Shown here: positions 1 to 10,300 of the stretch, piece after piece
Numbering within the stretch: the first letter of the stretch is position 1
How the letters are laid out: each line of letters starts with the position of its first letter
DNA from: Opisthorchis felineus
Taxonomy: Eukaryota; Platyhelminthes; Trematoda; Opisthorchiida; Opisthorchiidae
Length of the DNA: 64,000 nt
Assembly: GCA_004794785.1 (NCBI GenBank)
Contig: SJOL01008619.1
Coordinates: 75,145 to 139,144, forward strand
Reading direction: 5' to 3'
The notes under the pieces: generated by a model
Database searches by the model: none
What the model saw: only the letters and a program-made list of their open reading frames with translations
Told to the model about the DNA's origin: nothing
Made by a program: the position numbers and the translations under genes

Positions 1-133
1 TCCTTTGGTGCCGCTCATTGTTCGACTAACCATCAAAACAGCACAATGGGTCTGCGCAGATAACATTGAAATCCAGCTTGCATACACTTGTATTGATCAA
101 ACTTTGGTGTCTGGTTCTTCAGTTCGTTCACAG

Positions 134-438
134 CTGTTTATCATGCATCTGGCACGCTAATTATTCTTTTTCCTCTCGAGTCCTGGATTGGTGACACCTA
201 CAACAGTCCACACCGTTTGACTGACTCTGACACAGATGCCAGATCGACTTCATTAGTGCTTTCAACTGTGCGCAGATTGGAAATGGCTATGTGTATGGAC
301 CTAGTCGATCCACTTGAATTAACTCTCTTACTGTCACAGGACAACTTGATGTTTGGAACATGTTTTACACATCAGGCCACTTTCAATTTGTCCAGATTTT
401 TGCCTGTTGTTGTTGGTAGTTCTGTCGCGCTGAGTTGA
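134..438 (+). CDS. Exon-like open segment, possibly an upstream cyclase exon
   Basis: After a good acceptor (ttcacag at 127-133) a frame stays open for about 100 codons and ends at a stop near 438. It encodes a mixed hydrophobic and polar stretch with motifs such as LIILFPLESWIGD and LVDPLELTLLLSQ. A weak donor (g|gtagtt) lies near 416. I recognise no domain. Its strand and position upstream of the cyclase membrane exons make a cyclase exon possible but unproven. Confidence 0.25.
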
Positions 439-577
439 CGGATAAAACTTCGTGGAAGACTCGAAGTTAATTCACTCTCATGCAGTGAATTGATCGAAGC
501 AGAACGTACATGACAGTGCCCTAATATCTTCTAAAGCAACCGTCCTTGTCTGGGTACAAGCTGAATATCCCATCTAG

Positions 578-670
578 GTCCCTATTTTGTAGAGAACGAT
601 GGGTCTTTCCGTCAACAGCTGTTTATTTGAACTGGGCTTGTTTTTGTTGTTTAGTCCGCTTCCCATTTTG
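578..670 (+). CDS. Weak candidate transmembrane exon
   Basis: A short open stretch after the acceptor-like catctag encodes an aromatic and cysteine-rich hydrophobic run (AVYLNWACFCCLVRFPFCF) that would suit a membrane helix. The exact donor is unclear; gtagct and gtatgc are options. It is the kind of sequence expected from the second membrane cluster, but chance cannot be excluded. Confidence 0.15.
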
Positions 671-782
671 TTTTGGTAGCTTGTCCCTCGGGGTATGCAG
701 TGTTCAATTTAATTTAGCACTTTACCCGACTAATGGTGCTTTTTTTCTGTCAAGTACCAGCAACCTTGTACCACACAGATGA

Positions 783-3010
783 AAACTATTCGCAGGTCAG
801 GTCTTTAGATTATGTTTTACATCCACTTCCCAATGTGCAAGTATGTGATGAGGTGTGAATCAACACAAGTGCATAACATCTGTATGCGTTTCCTCAATCC
901 ATCTCACCCTGATCCAGTCGTCACATAATAATCAGAAATATCGGCGATTAAACTGTTTCAGATATGTCCATTACTCTGTCTATTTTCCCTGCAATGTAAT
1001 GTTTAACTTATACGTACTAACTGTACTGTACGTACTGTACTAACCCTGTGCTAAAACGACTTGTGCTCAAAAGTAATCGACAAGCAGAGTGAATCATCTG
1101 ATGCAGTTGTAGATCTTTGCGAAATCTTGGAGTTCAGTTACGTTTGCTCTCGTGAATCTGAGGAAGTGCCTCTAACAGCTGCTGTTTCGTTTGCCCTGTG
1201 ATATTTACTATCCTTGGTAGGACACTTCCTAAAATGTCTTATCAATGAGGCGTCGTTCTTGAGAGATGGCGTAGTGGATAGACTGATAGGTACTGCATGA
1301 TTACAAAGTTATTTATGCCTCTTTATTTGGTCCCCATTTACTATGGAAGCGGTGATAAAGGGCCGAAGTGTGTTCTGCAGTAGATGGAGCTTGCAAGTTG
1401 TGCCCTGTCACTTTCATCTGCAATTAAATTTACTACCGACCTACACAGTATACACTGAAACTTGGACCATGGTATCCATAATCTTGGAACGTTAGTGTCT
1501 CGTTCTTTATTGATCTGACCGTCTGGGTCCGCACGCTTGTTCATCTAAAGGTCTGAAATCACATGCCCTATTGTTGCCTGGTTACAGTGTGCCTTCAGGC
1601 TTCATATGACAGCATTCCATTCCCGACCTTTGTCTGCATACTTAGATGTCAATCTTGCCAACCAACGAGGTTTTCCAGACGACAATGACCGAACGGTACA
1701 TTTCATTTTTTGTTATATATCCAGCTCGTTACAAAGGAACAGAGATCTTCACAGAAGGTAGTTGTCAAATAGCAATCCGGCCATTGTTCCTATTTTCGTA
1801 TATGGCGGCTGTATGTGCAAAAATACCACAACCGCGTTGATAAATTGGTGATGGTTAGTCAATGCTTGCCGGACTGATCATTTCACCCCTTCACTTTAGT
1901 CTGCACGGAAATGTAACAGTCACTGTCCCAGTTAGTAATTACCCTTTGTGAGAGACGGGCGATGAAACACTACGGTGCAATAACATTCGCCGTGCCCACT
2001 GTGTTGTGCGTCACAATTACATCCCCCCAGTCTCCCACTATCCCTTCTGCCTTCTACCTCTACTACCAAGTTAATTCGCCACCCCCCAAGGATGAGCCAT
2101 CTCTGAAGCGTCAAATCTTGACAGTCATCCACATGTTTACTCCCCCTAACAGTGAAAATTCTGTCTACTTTTCCTGACTTTTGTCCAAAGATTGTTTTTA
2201 TCTTTCGGAGACAACATCATCAGGAAACTTCACCCAAAGCAGACCACTTTCAAGTGATCCCGTAGAATATGTATTCAGTGATCAGCCTTTCCCTCCAAAA
2301 GAGACCCTCCTTCTTTGAAGGCCTCCATTTTGTTTGCCCCATGAAATGATCTCTCTCTGTGATGCGACAACTGCTACCAGTGTAACGGTGGATACTACTG
2401 ATGAGGCATGCGAGTAGTATGTGTTTTCTCGTAACTCCGCCTTAATCTAATGGAAGATGGGATTTATTGCGGAATTTGTGGAACTGCTTTGCAGTTTTCG
2501 TCTACAATTGCGTGATATCAATGAATATCCAGGAGAGTTCAAGAAGAAGACGGATATTCAGTTTTTAAAAACATCGTGCAAATGAGAGTTTGACCTTCCT
2601 GTCCAGTAGTCTGTAACTGTTTAGTTGGCGTTTTCTAATGAACAACTCCGCAGCGAAGGGCTTTCTTCCTTACATTAGTAGCATTGTCGCTTCGTTCTTG
2701 AACTGATACTAGCTGAACTGAAGTTTTCCTTTATTTTGGAAAACCCTTGTACCCAGGAACAGCACTTGTCGTTCCACAGCCGCATACTGACCGAATGATG
2801 TTTATGATGAAACAAATATAGGATAGCTTTCAGAAGTCTACCGATAATAGTGGTCACACTGTAAGGTTAGTTTGTATTGGTGCGTGAAAGGAAATCCCAC
2901 GACGGTTGGGTCAGTAGTCTCACTGTCTGATGAGGATAATACTTGCACTGAGTCGTTTTTCTAGTCAAGGCGATTCATGTTCATCTGCTTCTTCGTCTAT
3001 TTTTATGCAG
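783..3010. other. Non-coding stretch, probably cyclase intron
   Basis: No convincing exon or repeat seen. There are only short open frames in both strands without good splice signals. Confidence 0.5.
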
Positions 3011-3111
3011 GAGATTAACTGTGAAGAGTATGAAACATTTCAAGATTGGTTGGTCACTGAGCTGGGCAATTTGATTGCAAATGTGTCATCATCAGTGCGT
3101 TGTGAGTGGAG
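3011..3111 (+). CDS. Candidate extracellular-loop exon of the adenylyl cyclase
   Basis: This is a phase 0 exon candidate preceded by a pyrimidine-rich stretch and cag. It encodes 33 codons containing an N-glycosylation site (NVSSS) and two cysteines, as in the outer loops of cyclase second membrane clusters. The donor ag|gtgggt leaves phase 2, which joins in frame to the exon at 7200. Against it, a minus-strand reading frame that looks like the end of a Penelope element runs across 3092-3478, so this exon could be repeat sequence read antisense. Confidence 0.3.
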
Positions 3112-3129
3112 GTGGGTGCTTGTTGCGCG

Positions 3130-4880
3130 TACATGAGTTAAAGTAGGGTATACTCACCCAGGCCGACCCTGATTGGTCATTGGTCGTTGGGGTGGCCATT
3201 CCTATTGACTTGTTGGTTGACCTGATCGGTGGATGTTCGTGCGACCTTGAGACTCGTGACCTTTGTTCGTTTGACTCTACAGTGAGTTCTGTTTCTTGGT
3301 CCGTTGGTTTGATGGACGCGTTTGACTCCATGTTACCATTGAGTTGCCGGTCCCCCGCTAGTAACGGTACGTAGACAGGGTAGATCTCCATATGCCGGTT
3401 GACTGAATGATCTGCGGAGTACAACGCTGCTAAAAATTTCTCCTGGTCTGCTTTTCTGCCACGTGCCACCATCTTCACATTTTCTCAATTGAACCGGTGT
3501 CCTTCCCGATCTCCATGTATGGAAATAATATATCGTAGGCCTTGTCTGTTTACAGTGCATTGTGTTCCTTTATCCGTTTAATGTACTATTTGTTGCAGTT
3601 CGTTCAATTGACTTGGTCTTGAAATCAGTTTCGTCAGTGTAGTGGCTTGTTTGTGGACTACCAGGATCTTTTTGTAGTAGACTTGCTGTGGATTCCGATA
3701 TTTTGTTGATTTACAGAACAACAACTAGTAGGCTGATCTTACCGTTCCCTTTGCTTTCGGTGGCCTTTTTTCTCCAGCCTCTTTTCCGGGAGTATTCCTT
3801 GTACACCACAGAGGTAATTTCCCTTTTCTTTCTAAGTTCTGCTGTGCGCCTCCGCTCTCCAGAACAGAGTTTGAATGAAACTTCCCCCATGTTTCTCTAG
3901 CGTAGTAATTTGTCAGTGTGTGTCTCTTTCCGATACACACGCATTTGACGAGTTCCGTTTGTGTTTCTGTTCACCAATACATCCACAATTGCTATTCACC
4001 TATTCTTTTTTTCATTTCTATTGTAAATTCGATATCTTCAAATGTGTCGAACCATTCATGTGCGTGTTCTAATCCATTCTGTTTCATTATAGCGAAAGTG
4101 TCGTCCACGTGCCATATCCAGAGCTTTGGTTCGCGCGCCATTTCTTTGGTTTTTTGTATTTCTTTTCGGCTGTTTGTACGTTTATCCCTCACACTTGAAT
4201 TGTGGATCCATGCACATGTCCAAAAACTTGCAAATACTTTCCGTTTGCATTGTTCCTCGTGTGTTTAGGCTCTTCTGAAGTAGTTCACTCAAGTTCTCCT
4301 TGGTGGGATTGTGATCAATTAATTTAAATAGAGCCGTGACTTCGAAGGAGTGCACAATTTCATGGCTTTCTATCTTGATGTTGTGGGTTTTTTTTATAGA
4401 AATTATCCAGTATTGTTTATTAAGTGTTCTGATTTCGCAATAGGATGGTTCATTTTCCTCCACAATTATTTCGCCAACTTGTATGGCGGAGTTCCTGGTA
4501 GTGAACAATAAACCGGACTGGAGCTCCCTCTTTGTGTACTTTCGGTAGTCCGTAGAATTGTGCAATTTTACTATCATCGCTTTTCACCTTCCATCGTGCT
4601 CGACTGGTTATCTTGTGTGTCGCTTGTAGTTTTCTGAACGTGGTGTTCATTCGAACTGGGGTCTTCATTGACTGGTCGATATGTGCTCGTGTCATTCAAT
4701 AGCTGTTTGGACTTCTCACTGTAGTCCGACTTATCCAAATCCACTATGATTCGTTGTTTATGTGCTGGCAGTATTATAATAGATTTGCATTCTTTGTAGA
4801 TTCGTGTGCCAAACAATACCAATATGGTGGGACTATGCACAGCTCGCAGATTAGAACACACGCACACCGAAGAGACCTAT
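3130..4880 (-). mobile_element. Penelope-like retroelement, degenerate copy B
   Basis: A second, more diverged copy in the same orientation lies directly beyond copy A. Minus-strand pieces: KQRIIVDLDKSDYSEKSKQL (about 4770-4710), FYGLPKVHKEGAPVRFIVHY (about 4560-4490), a broken RT palm with WHVDDTFAIM (about 4110-4080), and an endonuclease-end segment KFLAALYSADHSVNRHMEIY (about 3440-3380), which resembles the EFLEAWYS...INRH part of other elements. The GIY-YIG core itself is not clearly readable. There are many frameshifts. Confidence 0.7.
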
Positions 4881-4989
4881 GTTCCTTTGGATAAACTTAT
4901 CACTAGTCTGTAGCTTATGACTTAGAATTTTGGCCGGTGTCAGACTGAGTGCGATTGGTTGGTGTAAATCCGAGAGTGAAGTAATTACA

Positions 4990-7199
4990 ATATACGTAAT
5001 GAATAAGAAGACATCAGTAGTATGTAGCCATTACCGAAAAGCTTCCTACGGAACCACATGTTTTCAGTTTCGCTGGGCTAAACTCTTCAAGTACTAGTTT
5101 CACATCTGTTTGCTGTAAATTCGTCCAATCGCCACTGCCAGGCTTACCTTTGATCGTATGTATGTATGCTGGATGGCCGGTTGCAGTATCCTGAACTCGA
5201 CTGGGTTTCGCGGGGAAAAACGAGCGTGTCGTTTGTGCTCCGTGATTCGCACATGGAGTTGCATGGCTGTCTGGCCTATGTATTTGGCTGAACGCTCTGC
5301 ACAGGGAATTTGGTAGACGCACCTTGTGCGGTATTTAGCCCTTAGGATGTACTGTTTTAAAGTGTTATCAATTCGGAATAATGTTTTTATATCATAATCC
5401 CGGAATATCTTTCGAATGGCTTCTGGAGTGCTATTTCTGTGGGGTATTCCCACGCAAAGCACCAGGTTTTCTCCCTATCTCACCGTTCTCCACATTCGTT
5501 GGGCAATGAGCCCCATGGGATATCTATTTTGCTGTAGTACCCTACTAGGTCGTTTCAATTCATTTGCTTGTATGAACTCATTCGAGCGTATTTTCTTGGT
5601 GTGATTCACCAGCGATGTGCCTACTGCGCGCTTGACGTAGTGTGGATGCGAAATAACCGTCTGAATGTGTGGGTTTTCTGTGGATTGCCACTGAAAATCC
5701 GTGGTTGATGTTATCAGATAGCTTGCAGTCTAGGGAACTAACACTCCTCTGCTCGTCCTCAGTTTTCATCGTGAATTTTATACTACTGCATTGTTCGTTC
5801 AAGCAGTTTAGGAAAGCTGATATGATCGCAAATATGTCGTCAACGTATCTCAGGCAAGTACGTGGTGGATGGGCGAAGTCGCTTGAGGCTTTAGTTTCAG
5901 CACGGTGCAAGAAAAGATTAGCCACTATGGGTGAGACTGGAAAGCCCTTAGCAACACCGTCAGTTTGTCTGTAGAGTACGTTTTGGAAGAAGAAATAAGT
6001 GGTGCTTAGGCACAGTTCAACACCAGTGATAATATCAACAGGAGATAAGGTTGTTCTCTGTGCTAGAGGTATATCGTCGCACAAAATAGAGGACAAAAAA
6101 GATAAACAGTCGTCGATTGGTACACTAGTATAAAGAGCTCTTACGTAAAAGCTGACTGCTACATCTTCATCATTGATGTGGGTAGATTGGAGAATATTAA
6201 CAAAACCAAAAGAGTCATTCACTTGACTAGCCGATAATACGGCTTCAACAAACTGCTTAAGTATTTAGACAAATTGTATTTTGAACAAGCAGTATAGTTC
6301 ACGATGGGACGTATTGGAGTGCCTGTTTTGTGTATTTTTGGCAACCCATAGAATCTTCCGGGCCTTTTGGATTTGGTTCAAGTGAATACCACCGTGCTTG
6401 ATCGAGCTTCGGTTTTAATTGTTCTTGGTACTTATTGACCCGAAGTTTGGTCTTGTTGAGAGTTGGACTTTCTTTCTGCTTAAGGACTCAGTGTCAGATG
6501 TTCGAGCACTTTGTCTTCATAGATCTTTCGATTCATGACAACCGTTACATTGCCCTTGTCTGCTTTGGTAACGTGGATGGACTTGTCTTTCTTCAGTAAC
6601 TCCAATGCACCTATCTCCTCTCGCGACAGGTTTTTTCGTATTGGTCGTTGGTTTTTGAGAATATTGCAGTCACGTAATCTAGCTCCATCTGATCTCTGTA
6701 CTGGAAGCTTCGAGAGTCCGGGCTCTATAACCGGCTTTACTTCACTTGGAGTTAGCGATTCCGGGTAAATTGGTGTGGTTGCTGATTGGATGTGTCCGAG
6801 AGTTTGCACGCGTACTTGTCCGTTCGTCGATACTGTTTTATGATACCTGAACATGTGATCAGAGTTGTATACATACCTGTACAAAGCGGACCTGTTTGGC
6901 CACATGTATAAATGCATCCCTGTCTTTACATATATGTGTTCTAAGTAACTTTGAACTTATAATACTGGCGACGGCGATGGATGTTCAGGCCTCCTTTTAA
7001 CAATGGCACTGTGATATAAGCTTCTGTTGGACAGGTTGCTTGCAAGCTTGTTTGAGTCTACTAATTCAGGCAAAATCGCTTGATCATAACTTCTCCTGAA
7101 AGCTTCTACTTTGTGTTTAATTTTTTTGAATTCTCCTTTCTGTCTGAGCTGGTACCCTAATTCCTCTGTGTTTCTGTACCCTGTCTTCGTGTCTGACAG
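4990..7199 (-). mobile_element. Penelope-like retroelement, degenerate copy A
   Basis: Penelope-like elements encode a reverse transcriptase fused to a GIY-YIG endonuclease. Read on the minus strand, this copy has, in order: an N-terminal Lys-rich region (about 7190-6957); KADKGNVTVVMNRKIYEDK (about 6500-6560); GRFYGLPKIHKTGTPIRPIV (about 6300-6360); RT core pieces LYTSVPIDDCLSFL, DGVAKGFPVSPIVANLF and LRYVDDIFAI (6222-5578); and CVYQIPCAERSAKYIGQTA (5330-5250), the GIY-YIG start. Frames shift between the pieces, so it is not intact. It lies antisense inside the adenylyl cyclase gene. Its 5' end is close to 7200, at the acceptor of a cyclase exon. A strand-shadow reading of part of 7200-7292 is better explained as the cyclase exon. 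Confidence 0.85.
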
Positions 7200-7335
7200 C
7201 TTTCCCGGGATGAACTTGCTCCGCTCCACAGTGATACAACACTGGTATGGTCTGTTTGCCTTCTCTTTGTTGGCGTTCGTTCTACCGCGCAACCTGGAAT
7301 ATCAAGCACGCCTGTTGCGACAGTGGATCACGAAG
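7200..7335 (+). CDS. Adenylyl cyclase exon: last transmembrane helix and juxtamembrane linker
   Basis: Acceptor tctgacag and donor aag|gtaagt. It encodes a hydrophobic helix (YGLFAFSLLAFVL) followed by NLEYQARLLRQWITK, which corresponds to the helix and the charged segment that lead into the C2 domain of adenylyl cyclases. The exon starts in phase 2 and ends in phase 0. The opposite strand carries a Penelope-like reading frame up to about this acceptor, so the intron just before it is transposon sequence. Confidence 0.7.
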
Positions 7336-10300
7336 GTAAGTTGCAGTTGGGCTAATTCTCTGTAAGGTAGCGCTTGGTCTCCTGCACTCATTATCGCTAC
7401 CCTTGGTATTCACCATCTGTTTTCCATCTTTCAGGGCAACGAGGCTGTCCAATCACTTAGTGCAACGCGACTTGCACTGGCTCGGCTTCTCATCTCAGCC
7501 GTTCCACGATTTGTTGTTGCGGTCCTCTGTAGTCCATCCAGAGCTTGCGAATTGTATTCAAAGCCGTATCACCTCGTGGGCCTGGTGCTTATTCAGCTCT
7601 CAGTCAATCCTGATCCTCGCGCTAAAAGTTGCAGTATGAATCGGATGACGGGAACACCGAATGATCTAACCGACAAGCCAGCAGTCACTGAAGAAGAAGG
7701 AGAGGAACCCGCCCAAATTGCAGATCGGTTACGACTGTTAAACCACATGATCAGCTTGATCGATGGCCTGGCAACCACCGGAGGAGGCGTTACAAAACGT
7801 TCGAAGAGTAGCAGAGTTGGAGGAGGTTCTTTGATTGGAAGGATGAATGATAGTCAACTGATTGATTCAGCTCCCAGCTTAGTCAAAGTTCACGTCGGTG
7901 GAGCTACCGTAGGCTATGCTGTCGGATTATTGCCGTCCGATACGATACATGTGAGTTATTTCCTGTACTCGGTTCCATGTCGGCTGCTTTCAGGTTTTCC
8001 GTTACGGAACGCTCTCACTTCTCGTTGACTGTTCGATCAGGTGCGACGTACGCGTTACGTTGCATTGAAGTCGTTTGTGTAGTGCAAGCCGGATGTCAGG
8101 TGTTATGCTAGCAGGATTATTAGTGGGTTGAACATCTCATTCGGCCACCCTTTAATCTAGAGCATTTGCGGTGGTGTACTCGAACAGTACTTATGTCGTG
8201 GGATCCGTTTTTTCGGCAACATGGTGTCATCTTTCTGCTGTTGTAGACGAAATTGTATTCTACTACAGAATGGTGAATAACTCGGATCCAATGAGCTGTT
8301 TGAAGGAAGTAGACAACAGCATTTCCTCTCAGTTATAGCGATATTCATGTTCCTCCCGTATAGAAACCACCTACAATAAAGGCGAACCGTCCTCTTCGTT
8401 TATTATATTTCTTGTTATGATAGTCAGTGGTCTTGATAGAGCATGTTGTGCAACTATTTTTCCGTAAACGACTAACTCACTTTTTTCCCCAAAACAGGAC
8501 TCCGACTCACGGACAGAACATTTGACGCATTTGCTTACTTTCACCGAGAAGATATTGGAGGCATGTGAAGAAGTGAACAGCAAAGCTAGATCTACCAACA
8601 GTTTTATCCACCTCCGTGTAGGTAAGTAAATCGCTTTCACCTAGTTTTTCGGACCGTATCGCGGTGACCCCCGGAGAGAGGTGTTTACCCCAGAACATAG
8701 TGTGTGCACTCCCCACCCCACCAAAGGGTCCATTGACAGAACAAACCAAATACCACATTTCTTCGTGGAGAAGAGGTTAACAGCTCGGGGGAGAACCGGA
8801 CCACCGGTCTTTCCAAGCAGAATCCTGTGCGTTCACCTCTACATTGTGTTGAGCTGCAGGTGCGTCACCTACAAATTGGTTTGCGATCATGGATCATGAC
8901 ACCCTACCTGGGGAGCTCGTACGTGTTGACGCCAAATACGAACTTTGGCCGAAACTTTACTTCACATCCGCCCCTGTATAAACTCCCCAGCCTAGCTGAC
9001 CAATACCAACGGCCTCAAGTGTTCAAGCATTGATATCGTCAACATTCTACGAGTATATTTCGATCTAAGCAGTGTTATATCCAACTAGTTTGAACTTATT
9101 CAGATTATATTGCAATGGGGCTCGAAGTCAGTATCCCGCAGCCAGAAACAGAGGTGAACACAATGGGATAACTGTACTCTCGAATTCCAACAAACGGGCT
9201 TTGAAGACATAGGACACCGACTATGGTGTTATGGGACGATGCCGCTCTCTGACTGATCGACCTAGCTGGGTAATGTTTGTAAAGCTGTCGTTTGAACCAA
9301 CGTGTGAATGCGTAGAAGAATGGGACTGATGTGGTAGTAACTTGTGGATGCAGCCATCTTGTTCGGAACTACTTCACTGGGTGATCATTCAAAGTTACGA
9401 TGAAGTCCAAATTCGACGCCACTTCCGGTGATTGATGTTCATAGGCATATAATTCCTGGTCCGATTTCGAGGGTCATGCGTTTCCAATCATACTACTGGT
9501 CCAACACATCCACGCACAGTTTTGATGGTCAGATACTGTTGTCTTTCTCTGTGGAGGGGCTGACAAAATAGTCACCTTTGAAGAATGTCTCCCCAGTGCG
9601 GGAATGTTTCTCCAGAATGTCCTCCGGATGTATTGTGCTGATTCGCTGCTGTTGTCTTGTGTTCATCGTTTTTAGATACTATTTTGTCCGCTTGCCTTTC
9701 ATTACTTTTCCAAGGTTAGCGTAATTTTGCTTTGACTTGCCTTGCAGCGCTTCACGCTGGACCTGCACTTGTGGGTTTGATTGGAAAACAACGCCCAGTA
9801 TTCAACCTATGGGGTGATCCAGTCAACGTTTGTCTTCATCTACTTCACGAATCCCATGTACCCGCTTTGAATAGACAGCATTTACTGCTGGCCACTGACG
9901 ATGTTATCAACGCGATTCCATGTGCTCGCCTCAATATAATTCTCAAATCTGGTCAGCCATTAGTCTGGCGTTGCGTAGACACACAAACCGGACGCATTCT
10001 GTTATCGGCTCAGGTGCCAGCTTCCGCAGCCCCTGGAGGACCAAACCGATCTCGACCTTGTTTGCCACTACACTTCTGTTCAATTTTGGCAACTGTTCCC
10101 GAACCGGATGTGGACTATGCAAACAGGGCGGCATTCGCCATGCTTAATCTTGCCAAGCGCGCATCGTTCAAAACACCACAGCCAAACGCGGAAGCCGTGG
10201 GACAGAGAAATCAGAAAGTGGTTAGTCTTGTCTACACATCACATTGTTCTCCTTTTGCTATCTGCCTTAATCTAGAACTGTAGTCGCGTGTCCACGAATC

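Noticed and set aside
2200..2225. CTGATGATG...CGAAAG on the minus strand as a hammerhead
   Set aside because: No stem II can form between the two boxes and no cleavage site is placed correctly.
6957..7292. Minus-strand frame continuing past 7200 into the cyclase exon
   Set aside because: The part beyond 7200 is better explained as the antisense of the last membrane-helix exon, which has a proper donor and aligns with cyclases.
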